A stretch of 64,000 nt of DNA from Marivita hallyeonensis (GCF_900129875.1 NZ_FQXC01000004.1:62001-126000), one strand, 5' to 3'. Numbered from the stretch's first letter, positions 33,022 through 42,385 are shown. Program-made: numbers and translations. The notes: a model not told the origin generated them from the letters alone.

Positions 33022-34785
33022 TTACTCCGCAGCCTGCGTCTGGTCGTTCAATATCGGCAGTTGCATCTCGAACACCGCGCCGCCCTGTTCGGCGTTGCGG
33101 GCCAAGAGCCTGCCCCCTAGGTCGTTGACGATCCCCGAAGAAATGGCAAGGCCCAGCCCGACGCCATCGCCCGGTTGCTTGGTCGTGTAGAACGGCTCAA
33201 AGAGCGCATCGAGGTCTTCGATCCCGTGCCCGTTGTCGCGGATCGCAAGGGTGGCCGTCTCGCCGCTGGCAAGGATGATCTCAAGCTGCGGGTCCGACAC
33301 GGTCTTGGTGGCATCAAGCGCGTTGCGCAAGAGGTTCACCATGACCTGCTCGATCCGCATCCGGTCCCCCATCACGAGCACCGGATCTTCGGGCAGGATC
33401 TTGGTGATCTTGACCTTCCGCGACTTCAGCTGCGGCTCCATCATCGACAGCGACGAGGCGAGCGCTTCACCCATGTTTACAGGCGAAAACGCCTCTTGCC
33501 CCTTGCGCGCGTAGCTCTTCAGCTGCCGGGTGATCCCGCCCATGCGTTCGATCAGATCGTCGATCCGGCTGAACGCGGACAGCGCTTCATCCGGCCGGTT
33601 GCGGCGCATCAGGAGTTTGGCGCCGGCGAGATAGGTTTTCATTGCCGCCAAGGGTTGGTTCAACTCATGACTGACGGCGGCCGACATCTCCCCCAGGGCC
33701 GCCAGTTTCGAGCTTTGCGCAAGCGTCTGTTCGGCGACCGCAAGCGTTTCCTGCACCCGTTCCCGCTCGGCGATTTCCCGCTGTAGCCTTGCGTTCAATG
33801 CGCGAAGCTCTGCCGACTCCCGCTGGAACAGCGCCATCCTCAAGGCAGTTTTGCGGCTCAACGCGTAGAACGCCAGCGCCACCAGAATCGCAAACCCCAT
33901 GATTTCGAGGGCGAGGACGGCATTAACCCGCTCACGCACGCTCGAATAGGTGGTGAAGGTCGTCATGTTCCAGCCTCGGAACGGAATGCGGCCCTCGATC
34001 TGCATCACGGCCTCGCCTTGCACATAGGCATCGGCGGGCAAGGCGGTCCAATCGGCGGTCGCGCGGATCGCCCGCTCGATGGCTCCGTCCGGCGGTTGCC
34101 GTTCCAGCGCCGTCTGGACGCTCTGACCCCGCCAGCGCGGCTCCGTGGCGAGGATGATCTCGCCCTCGCTGTTGGTCACCAGAACCGCATCCGAGATCCC
34201 CGCCCAGGCACGTTCGAACTTCGCAAGGTCCACCTCGACCACGATCACGCCGATAGATTGACCCTGACTTTCGATGCGCCGGCTATAGCTGAAATTAAAG
34301 CTGCCAACTTCCTCGCGTTGCGAGGTGAAGACGGTCGCGTTCGACCGAAGCGCTTCGATGAAATAGGCCTGACTGCGGTGTTGCTCGCCCAGCCTCTCTC
34401 GATCCGTCGCGGCGACGGTCCGGCCGTCGACGTCGAGCAGCATCAACGATGCCGCACCGATCTCGTCCACGAAGGAAATGAGCCGCTGCGAGCTTTGTGA
34501 AAAGTCTCCGGAATTCAATGCCCCGATCAAGGCGGGGTCCCTGGCAAGGAGTTGCGGCACAATAGCGTTGCGGCGCAACTCGGACACGAGGTTGCCGGAA
34601 TACAGCGCGAGCCGCAGCTCAGCGCGGTTCTTGGTGCTCTCTGTGAACCGGTCGGTCAGGTAGCGATTGGTGAGATAGACCGTCGCCACGGCCACGGCGA
34701 TCAGAGCACAGAGCGCGGCCCGCACGCGCCAGGACAGAGATCCGGACCGTTTGCCTTTGCTTTCAATGAATGTGTCGCGCGCCAT
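33022..34785 (-). CDS. dctB: DctB-type sensor histidine kinase
   Basis: This 587-residue membrane kinase has a transmembrane helix at ~20-42, a periplasmic double-PAS-like sensor (residues ~45-290, with LYSGNLVSELRRNA and GSFNFSYSRRIESQGQ), a second helix (~293-315), and a coiled linker (~325-365). The HisKA domain has the phospho-His in AAVSHELNQPLAAMKTYL, and the HATPase domain has N-box LLRNALDAT, DNGHGI and GLGLAISSGIV. The layout matches C4-dicarboxylate sensors of the DctB type. It is transcribed just ahead of the regulator gene. No dctPQM transporter is in the window, so its ligand is inferred from family only. Confidence 0.92.
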   Translation of the reverse strand: MARDTFIESKGKRSGSLSWRVRAALCALIAVAVATVYLTNRYLTDRFTESTKNRAELRLALYSGNLVSELRRNAIVPQLLARDPALIGALNSGDFSQSSQRLISFVDEIGAASLMLLDVDGRTVAATDRERLGEQHRSQAYFIEALRSNATVFTSQREEVGSFNFSYSRRIESQGQSIGVIVVEVDLAKFERAWAGISDAVLVTNSEGEIILATEPRWRGQSVQTALERQPPDGAIERAIRATADWTALPADAYVQGEAVMQIEGRIPFRGWNMTTFTTYSSVRERVNAVLALEIMGFAILVALAFYALSRKTALRMALFQRESAELRALNARLQREIAERERVQETLAVAEQTLAQSSKLAALGEMSAAVSHELNQPLAAMKTYLAGAKLLMRRNRPDEALSAFSRIDDLIERMGGITRQLKSYARKGQEAFSPVNMGEALASSLSMMEPQLKSRKVKITKILPEDPVLVMGDRMRIEQVMVNLLRNALDATKTVSDPQLEIILASGETATLAIRDNGHGIEDLDALFEPFYTTKQPGDGVGLGLAISSGIVNDLGGRLLARNAEQGGAVFEMQLPILNDQTQAAE

Positions 34786-34852
34786 TGCGCGAGAATACGC
34801 AGAACCTGCGCCCCTCTCAAGCGCAGGCTGCTCACGCCCGCGTCAACTGGCG

Positions 34853-35521
34853 CTATGCCGCCGCAAACGCATTGGCGAGACTGGTGAACACTGCCTTGCC
34901 ATCGGTGCCGCCATGCCCTTCGTCCGCCGCGCGTTCGGGATGCGGCATCATGCCAAGCACACGGCGGTTCGCGGACAGGACACCCGCAATATCGGCTGCA
35001 GACCCATTGGGGTTCTCGGCGTAGCGGAATGCGATCCGGTCCTCGGACGCCAATTGCGCCAGAACCTCGTCGGACGCGGTGTAGTTGCCATCGTGATGCG
35101 CAATGGGAATGCCGATCTGCTGTCCCACGGTGTAGCCGCGCGTGTAGACGCTGTCGGTGGTGGCGACGATCAACGGCACGGTCCGGCAGATGTATTTCAG
35201 CCCTGCATTCCGCAAAAGCGCGCCGGGCAGCAATCCGGTCTCCGTGAGGACCTGAAAGCCGTTGCAAACACCCAGGACGTAGCCACCGCGATCTGCATGC
35301 GCCGTCACTTCGGTACAAATGGGAGAGTTCGCAGCAATCGCCCCGCAGCGCAGGTAGTCGCCAAAGGAAAACCCGCCCGGAATGCCGACAAGGTCGATCC
35401 CTTTCGGCAGAGCGGTATCCTTGTGCCAGACCATCTCGACCTGAATTCCCGCGTTCTGCAACGCGACAGCCAGGTCCCGATCACAGTTCGATCCGGGGAA
35501 AACAATGACCGCGGCGCGCAT
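34853..35521 (-). CDS. purQ: Phosphoribosylformylglycinamidine synthase subunit PurQ (glutaminase)
   Basis: This 222-residue class I glutamine amidotransferase subunit supplies ammonia for FGAM synthesis. Family signs are the N-terminal [17 protein letters not shown], the nucleophile region [20 protein letters not shown], the catalytic His/Glu in MMPHPERA and the [10 protein letters not shown] block. The start at 35521 overlaps the purS stop by one base (TGATG), so the subunits are coupled. Length is standard. Confidence 0.98.
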   Translation of the reverse strand: MRAAVIVFPGSNCDRDLAVALQNAGIQVEMVWHKDTALPKGIDLVGIPGGFSFGDYLRCGAIAANSPICTEVTAHADRGGYVLGVCNGFQVLTETGLLPGALLRNAGLKYICRTVPLIVATTDSVYTRGYTVGQQIGIPIAHHDGNYTASDEVLAQLASEDRIAFRYAENPNGSAADIAGVLSANRRVLGMMPHPERAADEGHGGTDGKAVFTSLANAFAAA

Positions 35522-35751
35522 CAGCTCAGCTCGATCTGGTAGCTTTCGATCACCGTGTTCGCGAGCAGCTTTTCGCACATCTCGCGCACGGTGTCTTCGG
35601 AGGTGCCATCGGCGAGGTCCAGTTCGATCACCTTGCCCTGCCGCACTTTTTCGACGCCGTCAAAGCCCAGCCCGCCAAGCGCATGGCGGACTGCCTCGCC
35701 CTGGGGGTCCAGAACCCCGTCTTTCAGCATCACATGCACCCGTGCCTTCAT
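35521..35751 (-). CDS. purS: Phosphoribosylformylglycinamidine synthase subunit PurS
   Basis: This 76-residue subunit joins PurQ and PurL in FGAM synthetase. The sequence [20 protein letters not shown], the VRQGKVIEL strand and the C-terminal IESYQIEL are typical. The start at 35751 gives the expected family length; the frame upstream is open but runs into the intergenic repeat. Upstream on the same strand is purC, downstream purQ. Confidence 0.97.
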   Translation of the reverse strand: MKARVHVMLKDGVLDPQGEAVRHALGGLGFDGVEKVRQGKVIELDLADGTSEDTVREMCEKLLANTVIESYQIELS

Positions 35752-35787
35752 CGTGCTCTCCGTTGCGATCAGGGGCGCGGACCCCCG

Positions 35788-35831
35788 CTTCTTCTTTTTC
35801 CAAATATGCCTGCCGAACGGTTCCGGCAGGC
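35788..35831. repeat. Intergenic palindrome with A/T-rich tail (recurring motif, copy B)
   Basis: Reading the plus strand, a 23-base stretch from 35788 (CTTCTTCTTTTTC, then CAAATATGCC) runs into the inverted repeat GCCTGCCG..CGGCAGGC (35808-35831, eight-base loop). It lies in the purC-purS gap. The 23-base stretch matches copy C at 46550-46572 (other strand) at all but one or two positions. On the minus strand the hairpin follows purC closely. Confidence 0.75.
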
Positions 35832-35837
35832 GCATCG

Positions 35838-36599
35838 TCAATTGATCAGCTTTGGCTTCTCCATCGGCGTCGCGTTTGCCGGCATTACGCCGAGGCGCCG
35901 CGCCACTTCGGTATAGGCATCGGCCAGATCGCCCAGATCGCGCCGGAACACGTCCTTGTCGAGCTTGCGGCCGGTCTCGATGTCCCACAAGCGACAGCTG
36001 TCGGGGCTGATCTCATCCGCCACGATCAGGCGTTGATAGTCTCCGTCATAGACGCGGCCGATCTCGATCTTGAAGTCGACCAGCTTGATACCGACGCCAT
36101 ACATCAGGCCCGACATGAAATCATTCACGCGGAGCGCAAGGCTCAGGATATCGTCCATGTCCTGCTGGCTCGCCCAGCCGAACGCGGCGATGTGTTCCTC
36201 GGTCACCAGAGGATCGCCGAGGCTGTCATCCTTGTAGCAATATTCCACGATCGGGCGCGGCAGCGCTGTGCCTTCTTCGATCCCAAGCCGTTTTGCCATC
36301 GTCCCAGCGGCAAAGTTGCGCACGATCACCTCGAGCGGGATGATCTCGCATTGCCGCACCAGCTGCTCGCGCATGTTCAGGCGTTTCATGAAATGCGTCG
36401 GAACACCGATCGAGTTGAGCCCAACCATGAAGAACTCGCTCAGGCGGTTGTTCAACACGCCCTTGCCGTCGATCACGTCCCGCTTTTCCGCATTGAATGC
36501 AGTCGCATCGTCCTTGAAATACTGGACGACCGTGCCCGGCTCGGGGCCTTCGTAAAGGATCTTGGCTTTGCCTTCGTAAATCTTCTTGCGACGGGCCAT
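35838..36599 (-). CDS. purC: Phosphoribosylaminoimidazole-succinocarboxamide synthase
   Basis: This 253-residue SAICAR synthetase joins CAIR and aspartate using ATP in purine synthesis. Motifs: N-terminal [20 protein letters not shown] (nucleotide loop), [30 protein letters not shown] and the SPDSCRLWD block. It is the first gene of a purC-purS-purQ run on the minus strand and is divergent from the ATPase zeta-subunit gene. Confidence 0.98.
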   Translation of the reverse strand: MARRKKIYEGKAKILYEGPEPGTVVQYFKDDATAFNAEKRDVIDGKGVLNNRLSEFFMVGLNSIGVPTHFMKRLNMREQLVRQCEIIPLEVIVRNFAAGTMAKRLGIEEGTALPRPIVEYCYKDDSLGDPLVTEEHIAAFGWASQQDMDDILSLALRVNDFMSGLMYGVGIKLVDFKIEIGRVYDGDYQRLIVADEISPDSCRLWDIETGRKLDKDVFRRDLGDLADAYTEVARRLGVMPANATPMEKPKLIN

Positions 36600-36796
36600 G
36601 TGAGGTCTTTCTGTCCAAAGCGCTCAAGAGCGCGAGAGCGGCTTTCTCGGGCGCGCAAAACGCAACGACCCAACGCCGGTTGCCTGCGTCTTAGTGCATG
36701 GGACCGTGTGCCGCAAGCGACGCATCCACTTGAACCATGCGGCGCGTCGGGCCATACCTGACCCAACGCCAACGCTTCTTTTTGGAGACCACACTC

Positions 36797-37111
36797 ATGT
36801 CGACCTTTGACGACCGCGAACACGCCTTCGAGAACAAATTCGCCCATGACGCGGAAATGCTGTTCAAGGCCGAAGCCCGCCGCAACAAACTGCTTGGTCT
36901 CTGGGCAGCAGAGATCCTCGGCAAGACCGGTGATGACGCGGACGAATATGCGAAAGAGGTGGTCAAAGCCGATTTCGAGGAGGCCGGACACGAAGACGTG
37001 GTCCGCAAGGTCTCTGGCGACATGGGAGGCCGGGTGACCGATGACGAGATCCGCGCCAAGATGGCCGAACTCCTGATCGTGGCCAAAGGCCAGATTATGG
37101 ACGAAGTCTGA
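36797..37111 (+). CDS. F1-ATPase inhibitor zeta subunit (DUF1476)
   Basis: This 104-residue all-helical protein of the DUF1476 family starts MSTFDDREHAFENKFAHDAE, with the conserved LFKAEARRNKLLGLWAAE helix and the C-terminal DEIRAKMAELLIVAKGQIMDEV. In Paracoccus denitrificans this family is the zeta subunit that blocks ATP hydrolysis by the F1-ATPase through its N-terminal region. The ATP synthase genes are not in this window. The start at 36797 matches the family; a strong terminator follows, so it is monocistronic. Confidence 0.92.
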   Translation: MSTFDDREHAFENKFAHDAEMLFKAEARRNKLLGLWAAEILGKTGDDADEYAKEVVKADFEEAGHEDVVRKVSGDMGGRVTDDEIRAKMAELLIVAKGQIMDEV

Positions 37112-37130
37112 TCCATCACGCCATTTTGGA

Positions 37131-37158
37131 ACGCGCCCGCGCTCCGGGCGCGTTTTTC
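37131..37158 (+). terminator. Terminator after the zeta-subunit gene
   Basis: A stem of eight pairs (CGCGCCCG / CGGGCGCG, five-base loop) with a run of five Ts begins 20 bases after the stop. It is a canonical intrinsic terminator. Confidence 0.92.
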
Positions 37159-37187
37159 TTTGCGTTTCAACCGATCCAAGAGGCGAC

Positions 37188-37847
37188 ATGTCCCAGATCG
37201 TTCTAGTGCGTCACGGTCAGGCCAATACCGGTGCGCGCGATGAAGCCGACTATGACCGGCTGAGCGATCTTGGCCACAAGCAGTCGCAATGGCTTGGCGC
37301 GCATTTCCGGGACAAGGGCGATGTCTTTGCACATGTCTGGACCGGCACCCTGCGGCGCCACGTTGAAACCGCCGAGGGTATCGGAGCATCGACGCCTGCG
37401 CATGTCACGCGCGACCCCCGGTTGAACGAACTTGAATACTTTACCATGTCGCAGCTTCTGGCCGAGCAGCATGACATCCATCTGCCGACGACTCGCGAAG
37501 GTTTCGTGCGGCATTTGCCGACGCTCTTCCAGTATTGGGAAGACGGCAAGCTGGAAGGCGCGCCCGAAGATTTCGATCATTTCGAGTCGCGTGTTCGGGA
37601 TGTGATGGAAGAGGTCACGGCGCTGAACGGCCGCAGCCTGCTTGTTACCTCCGGTGGGCTGATCGGGATGGCGATGCGGCTTACGTTGCGGCTCGACATG
37701 GCTGCGTTCTGCAACATTTGCCTGTCGATCCAGAACACGTCGCTCAGCAGTTGGTTGCCACTGGAAGGCCATCTGGCGCTGACCCAGTTCAACGCGCTGC
37801 CGCATCTCGACACGCCAGACCGATTGTTTGCGCAAACCCATATCTGA
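37188..37847 (+). CDS. Histidine phosphatase family protein
   Basis: This 219-residue member of the phosphoglycerate-mutase-like superfamily has catalytic LVRHGQANTGARD near the N-terminus, the second Arg/His region HVWTGTLRRHVETAEGI, and the C-terminal block LLVTSGGLIGMAMR in place of the more usual VxHGGxIR. The position usually held by the second catalytic histidine reads Ser-Gly-Gly, which may lower activity or mark a divergent subgroup. Substrate unknown. Confidence 0.87.
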   Translation: MSQIVLVRHGQANTGARDEADYDRLSDLGHKQSQWLGAHFRDKGDVFAHVWTGTLRRHVETAEGIGASTPAHVTRDPRLNELEYFTMSQLLAEQHDIHLPTTREGFVRHLPTLFQYWEDGKLEGAPEDFDHFESRVRDVMEEVTALNGRSLLVTSGGLIGMAMRLTLRLDMAAFCNICLSIQNTSLSSWLPLEGHLALTQFNALPHLDTPDRLFAQTHI

Positions 37848-37915
37848 TGCGAGACCGGCTTTCGCCTGAACGGCGCTGTGACTAGGATGGCCCAAGCGAA
37901 TACGGGAGGCAGACC

Positions 37916-38965
37916 ATGACCCACCTCTGGGTGCGCGCGGAAAGTCGCGACAATGAAGAACGTGTCGGCATCCTGCCCGATGGCGTCGCCGCGCTGCTGG
38001 CGCAGGGGATGGAGGTCACCGTCGAAGACAGCCTGACCCGGGTGATCCCGACCGCCGACTACGCCGCAACCGGCGCGACGATCGCCGCCGAGGGCAGCTG
38101 GGAGAACGCGCCAACGGACGCGATCATATTCGGGTTAAAAGAATTACCGGATAATGACACACCGCTGCGCCACAGTCACATCATGTTCGGCCACGCCTAC
38201 AAGGGCCAACCCGCCGGACAACGTCTGCTCGCGCGGTTCAAGCGCGGCGGCGGGACGCTCTACGACCTCGAATATCTGGAAGACCCGGATGGCCGCCGCG
38301 TCGCTGCCTTTGGCTATTGGGCGGGCTACGCAGGCGCCGCGGTGTCGCTTCTGGCCTTTGCGGCGCAAGGCATTGGTCCCTGCCCATCCGTGACGACGTG
38401 GCCTTCGTCGGAGGCGATGCGTGACGACGTCAGAACCGCTCTGAACGGAGCCACGCCCAATGCGCTGGTCATCGGGGCTTTGGGCCGCGTCGGCACCGGT
38501 GCGACTGACCTCTGCGAAGCGTTGGGGCTTGCTGTCACCAAGTGGGACATGGACGAAACGGCTCATGGTGGGCCCTTCCCCGAAGTGCTTGACCATAAAC
38601 TGTTTTTCAACTGCATCCTGGCCCGCCCCGGTACTCCTGTCTTTGTCCCCGCTGACGCCTGCACACGTCCCCGCAAGCTGCGGGTGATTGGGGACATTGC
38701 CTGCGATCCGGACAGCGATTTCTCTCCGATCAAGGTCTACGACCGGGTGACAAGCTGGGCCGAACCGGTGGTCCGGGCGTGCGAGGATCCGCCGCTCGAC
38801 GTGATGGCCATCGACAATCTGCCATCCCTGTTGCCGAAGGAGTCATCCGACGACTTCGCGGCGCAGCTTCTGCCGCATCTGAAGACACTGGACGCGCTGG
38901 ACAGCAGTGTTTGGGGCCGCGCGAAGCGGTATTTCGACGACCACATCCAAAAGGTGACGATATGA
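37916..38965 (+). CDS. Saccharopine dehydrogenase (NAD, lysine-forming type, LYS1-like)
   Basis: This 349-residue enzyme has the alanine-dehydrogenase/PNT-like N-terminal domain (LWVRAESRDNEERVGILPDG), the FGLKELPDNDTPLRHSHIMFGHAYKGQ block typical of LYS1 proteins, and a Rossmann region ALVIGALGRVGTGATDLCEAL. It interconverts saccharopine and lysine plus 2-oxoglutarate. It overlaps the next gene by four bases (ATGA); the pair carries both saccharopine dehydrogenase types on separate chains. Confidence 0.9.
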   Translation: MTHLWVRAESRDNEERVGILPDGVAALLAQGMEVTVEDSLTRVIPTADYAATGATIAAEGSWENAPTDAIIFGLKELPDNDTPLRHSHIMFGHAYKGQPAGQRLLARFKRGGGTLYDLEYLEDPDGRRVAAFGYWAGYAGAAVSLLAFAAQGIGPCPSVTTWPSSEAMRDDVRTALNGATPNALVIGALGRVGTGATDLCEALGLAVTKWDMDETAHGGPFPEVLDHKLFFNCILARPGTPVFVPADACTRPRKLRVIGDIACDPDSDFSPIKVYDRVTSWAEPVVRACEDPPLDVMAIDNLPSLLPKESSDDFAAQLLPHLKTLDALDSSVWGRAKRYFDDHIQKVTI

Positions 38966-40089
38966 CCATTCACTGGTGCGGCACAGGGCTTTCCTCGGTC
39001 CCCGGCCTGAGGCGGCTGATACAGGACGGGTATTCCGTCGTGGTATGGAATCGCACCGTCGAGAAGGCCCGCGCGGCTGTGGGCGACCTGATCGACGACG
39101 TGCGCGCCTTTGACACCGAGGCGCTGGCCAGCGCGGTCACTGCCGGTGACGTGATCGTGTCGATGCTGCCGGGCGACTGGCATGTACCGCTGGCGCAGAT
39201 CGCCATCGACAAGGGCGCGCATTTCGTTTCGTCTTCTTACATAGCGCCGGAGATGCGCGCGCTGGACGCGGCGGCGAAAGAGGCCGGAGTCGCTTTGGTG
39301 AACGAAGTCGGGCTGGACCCCGGAATCGATCACCTGATGGCGCATCACCTTGTCGCCGAGTACCGCAAGAGTGCGGCGTATCACGTTGAAAACACGATCT
39401 CTTTCAAGTCCTATTGCGGTGGCGTCCCGAAGGAAACCAACGCCTTTCGCTACAAGTTCAGCTGGGCGCCGGTTGGCGTTCTGAAGGCGCTCCGCTCGCC
39501 TTCGAAATCCATCCGGCACTTCACCGAACTGACCGTCGCGCGACCGTGGGATGCGATCAGCCGCTACGACGCGCCGTTGCCGCAACCCGAGACATTCGAG
39601 GTCTACCCGAACCGCGACAGCCTGCCCTTCATGCAGGACTACCAATTCGACGGACGGTGGCCGGTCAAGGAATTCGTGCGCGGCACGCTACGCCTCAACG
39701 GCTGGGCTGACGCGTGGTCGGACATCTTTGCCGAAGTCGGCACCGCCGACGACGCGCGACTGACCGAAATGGCCGATGCGCTGCTGGCCGACAACGCCTA
39801 CGCGCCGGGCGAAGCTGATCGCGTTGTCCTGTGTGTCGATTTCCTCGCCGAACGGGACGGCACGCCGGTCTGGCACAAGACGTATGTGATGGACGCATGG
39901 GGCGACGCACGCGGCACCGCCATGGCCCGGCTGGTTTCTGTGCCCGTGTCGCTGGCCGTGGAAGCCGTGCTCGCCCATGAGATCCCGCCAGGTGTCAACC
40001 CCGCCCCGCACGACCCCAAGCTGGTCGCGCGTTGGCTGGACGAGGTGCAGACGCTGGCGCAACACCTGATGGTCGTGGATCACTTGTAG
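38962..40089 (+). CDS. Saccharopine dehydrogenase-like protein (glutamate-forming type, LYS9-like)
   Basis: This 375-residue protein has an N-terminal Rossmann fold with IHWCGTGLSSVPGLRRL and a saccharopine dehydrogenase C-terminal domain: VNEVGLDPGIDHLMAHHL, FKSYCGGVPKETN and FSWAPVGVLKALRSP are hallmark blocks. It should split saccharopine to glutamate and aminoadipate semialdehyde. The start at 38962 overlaps the previous stop, so the two enzymes are made from one message, giving a complete lysine-saccharopine module. Its stop codon lies in the inverted repeat that follows. Confidence 0.9.
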   Translation: MTIHWCGTGLSSVPGLRRLIQDGYSVVVWNRTVEKARAAVGDLIDDVRAFDTEALASAVTAGDVIVSMLPGDWHVPLAQIAIDKGAHFVSSSYIAPEMRALDAAAKEAGVALVNEVGLDPGIDHLMAHHLVAEYRKSAAYHVENTISFKSYCGGVPKETNAFRYKFSWAPVGVLKALRSPSKSIRHFTELTVARPWDAISRYDAPLPQPETFEVYPNRDSLPFMQDYQFDGRWPVKEFVRGTLRLNGWADAWSDIFAEVGTADDARLTEMADALLADNAYAPGEADRVVLCVDFLAERDGTPVWHKTYVMDAWGDARGTAMARLVSVPVSLAVEAVLAHEIPPGVNPAPHDPKLVARWLDEVQTLAQHLMVVDHL

Positions 40090-40190
40090 GTCGGGCAGCA
40101 TTGTCCGACCTACGGGCACAGTGAATGGACATCCTCGGGCCTTCGCCGGAGGATGACAGTTGGTTTATCGCAGGCCGGGCTTCAACCCGG
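40086..40190. repeat. Three successive intergenic inverted repeats
   Basis: GTAGGTCGG..CCGACCTAC (40086-40113, ten-base loop) includes the stop codon of the saccharopine gene. CATCCTC..GAGGATG (40130-40155) contains an inner GGC-CTTC-GCC. CCGGG-CTTCAA-CCCGG occupies 40175-40190. None has a T-tract. They resemble REP-like palindromes I recall as common in roseobacter genomes; copy number elsewhere was not checked. Confidence 0.7.
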
Positions 40191-40194
40191 AAGC

Positions 40195-40465
40195 TCATTA
40201 TAAAGAGAAGAAGCGGCGCCGCCCCATGGGCCTGACGGTTCTCTCAACGTCCCCGATTCAACGGGCGACCTGTACTTGGGGGATACCCAAGCCTGTTCGG
40301 AAACCGGTCTCTCATGGTCAGCCTTCCGGCGTGTGAGAGAATGCGTGTCGCAAAACACGCGGGTCAGAAAAGTCGCGGCATGGGAGTGACCCTTCCCGCT
40401 CGATGCGCATCGTGGGCGGGTGTGTGCCCCAGAGGTGGTTAACTGAGGACCAACGGGGCGCACGG
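40195..40465. other. Structured non-coding region, candidate RNA (orientation unknown)
   Basis: The 398-base gap from 40090 to 40487 has no convincing gene. After the REP-like palindromes, five local stems follow each other: TCTCTCA/TGAGAGA (40308-40340), GCGTGT/ACACGC (40343-40360), GGGTCA/TGACCC (40361-40392), CCCGC/GCGGG enclosing CGATGCGCATCG (40395-40420), and GTGTGCCCC/GGGGCGCAC (40422-40463) with an inner TGGT/ACCA. An A/T-rich TATAAA box (about 40199-40204) could start a plus-strand transcript. I found no tmRNA tag, RNase P or SRP signature. Confidence 0.45.
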
Positions 40466-40487
40466 TGGCATGGCCGTTTGATCGAGC

Positions 40488-41795
40488 TTAGTCCTCTCCG
40501 AACACCCGTACGAAGATCGTGTCGACATGTTTCGTGTGGTAGCCGAGGTCGAACTTCTCTTCGATCTCATCCACGCTCAGCGCCGCCGTCACGTCGGGAT
40601 CGGCCAGAAGCTCGGCTTTGAAATCCGTGCGGTTTTCCCAGACCTTCAACGCGTTGCGCTGCACGTAGGTATAGGCGTCTTCCCGGCTGACCCCGGCTTG
40701 GGTCAACGCCAGCAAGACGCGCTGGGACATCACGAGGCCCGGGAACTTGTTCATATTTTCCAGCATGTTCTCGGGGAAGATCAGCATCTTGTCGATAACC
40801 CCGGTCAATCGCGCCAAGGCGAAATCAAGCGTGATCGTCGCATCGGGGCCGATCATCCGCTCTACCGAGGAGTGCGAGATATCGCGCTCGTGCCAAAGGG
40901 CCACGTTCTCCATCGCCGGGATCACCGCAGAACGCACCATGCGGGCGAGGCCCGTCAGGTTCTCGGTCAGGACCGGGTTCTTCTTGTGCGGCATGGCGGA
41001 CGAGCCTTTTTGCCCCATGGAGAAGAACTCCGCCCCTTCCAGCACCTCGGTCCGTTGCATGTGACGGATCTCGATGGCGATGTTTTCGATCGACGACGCG
41101 ATCACGCCAAGGGTGGCAAAAAACGCGGCGTGCCGGTCACGCGGGATGACCTGCGTGCTGATCGGTTCCGGCACCAGGCCCATCTTGTCACAGACATGTT
41201 CTTCCACGCGCGGGTCGATATTGGCAAAGGTGCCCACGGCGCCGGAAATCGCCCCCGTCGCGATCTCGGCCCGGGCATCGCGCATGCGGCTGAGGTTGCG
41301 GTCCATCTCGGCGTAGAAGCGCGCAAAGGTCAGGCCCATGGTCGTGGGTTCGGCGTGAATACCGTGGGACCGTCCGATGCGCAGCGTGTCTTTATGCTCG
41401 TACGCACGCCGCTTCAGCGCTGCCAACAGACCTTCGAGGTCGGCGATCAGAAGGTCCGCCGCACGCGTCAGCTGCACGTTCAGCGTCGTGTCGAGCACGT
41501 CGGACGAGGTCATGCCCTGATGCACGAACCGCGCTTCTTCTGCGCCGACATGCTCTGCCAGATGGGTCAGAAACGCGATCACGTCATGCTTCGTCACCGC
41601 CTCGATCTCGTCGATGCGCGCCACGTCGAATTCCACATCCTTGGCCTTCCAGACGGCCTCGGCGTTCTCCCGCGGGATCACCCCCAGATCCGCCATCGCG
41701 TCGCAGGCATGGGCCTCGATCTCGAACCAGATGCGGAACTTGGTGGCGGGTTCCCAGATGGCGACCATGTCGGGGCGGGAATAACGGGGGATCAT
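40488..41795 (-). CDS. purB: Adenylosuccinate lyase
   Basis: This 435-residue lyase acts twice in purine synthesis, cleaving SAICAR and adenylosuccinate. The fumarase/aspartase-superfamily signature [15 protein letters not shown] (near residue 285) is intact; also present are [14 protein letters not shown] and [16 protein letters not shown]. The start at 41795 ([20 protein letters not shown]) is the family start; the upstream frame is open without a site. It is set apart from the other pur genes of the window. Confidence 0.98.
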   Translation of the reverse strand: MIPRYSRPDMVAIWEPATKFRIWFEIEAHACDAMADLGVIPRENAEAVWKAKDVEFDVARIDEIEAVTKHDVIAFLTHLAEHVGAEEARFVHQGMTSSDVLDTTLNVQLTRAADLLIADLEGLLAALKRRAYEHKDTLRIGRSHGIHAEPTTMGLTFARFYAEMDRNLSRMRDARAEIATGAISGAVGTFANIDPRVEEHVCDKMGLVPEPISTQVIPRDRHAAFFATLGVIASSIENIAIEIRHMQRTEVLEGAEFFSMGQKGSSAMPHKKNPVLTENLTGLARMVRSAVIPAMENVALWHERDISHSSVERMIGPDATITLDFALARLTGVIDKMLIFPENMLENMNKFPGLVMSQRVLLALTQAGVSREDAYTYVQRNALKVWENRTDFKAELLADPDVTAALSVDEIEEKFDLGYHTKHVDTIFVRVFGED

Positions 41796-41956
41796 GCGGG
41801 CGATCCTTTCATCGACTGACTTGCGGAATTTGCGCGCACTCCTAGACTGCACGCCCGATTGCCACAAGAGACCCCACCCCGGATGAGACGCTTTGCCCTG
41901 ATCGCACCCGCCTGCCCGTCCGGCATCATCCGTGCCCGGACGCTGGATCGCCGGAA

Positions 41957-42385
41957 ATGACGGACACGCTGACGCTGGATCTCGACCGGTTTCTTGGCGC
42001 TTGGGATCTGCATCGCACCATTGCCGACCGCCTGACGTCTTCTGACAGCCGGTTCACCGGCACGGCATCCTTTGAAACGCGGGACTGCGGTCTGCTTTAC
42101 GCCGAAACCGGAATCCTGCACATGGTCGGCCAGACGCCGTTCAAGGCAGAACGCCGATACCTCTGGCGGCAAGAGGACGACCGTATCGTCGTCGATTTCG
42201 AGGACGGCCGTCCCTTCCACAGCTTTGCACCCGGCGATCCTACGGCCATGCATTGGTGTGATCCCGATACCTACAAGGTGGTCTACGATTTCACGAACTG
42301 GCCCGCGTGGCAGAGCACGTGGCGGGTGTCGGGGCCGAGGAAAGCCTACACCATGGTCAGCACCTACGCGCGTGCAGCGCACTGA
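41957..42385 (+). CDS. DUF6314 family protein
   Basis: This 142-residue soluble protein is lipocalin- or fatty-acid-binding-like in its pattern. Characteristic positions are FLGAWDLHRTI at the start, LLYAETGIL, RYLWRQEDD, VDFEDGRPFHSF, AMHWCDPDTYKVVYDF and WRVSGPRKAYTMVSTY at the end, which fit what I recall of DUF6314. Function unknown. It stands alone between purB and the small secreted peptide gene. Confidence 0.8.
   Translation: MTDTLTLDLDRFLGAWDLHRTIADRLTSSDSRFTGTASFETRDCGLLYAETGILHMVGQTPFKAERRYLWRQEDDRIVVDFEDGRPFHSFAPGDPTAMHWCDPDTYKVVYDFTNWPAWQSTWRVSGPRKAYTMVSTYARAAH

Noticed and set aside
40182-40463. 93-codon minus-strand frame in the purB-saccharopine gap
   Set aside because: Composition is dictated by hairpins; no ribosome-binding site, and the protein is Pro/Arg/Ser-rich without domain.
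40195-40465. Identity as tmRNA, RNase P RNA, SRP RNA or 6S RNA
   Set aside because: No proteolysis tag codons, no GAGGAAAGTCC core, no GGAAGGA tetraloop region, and no recognisable 6S layout on either strand.
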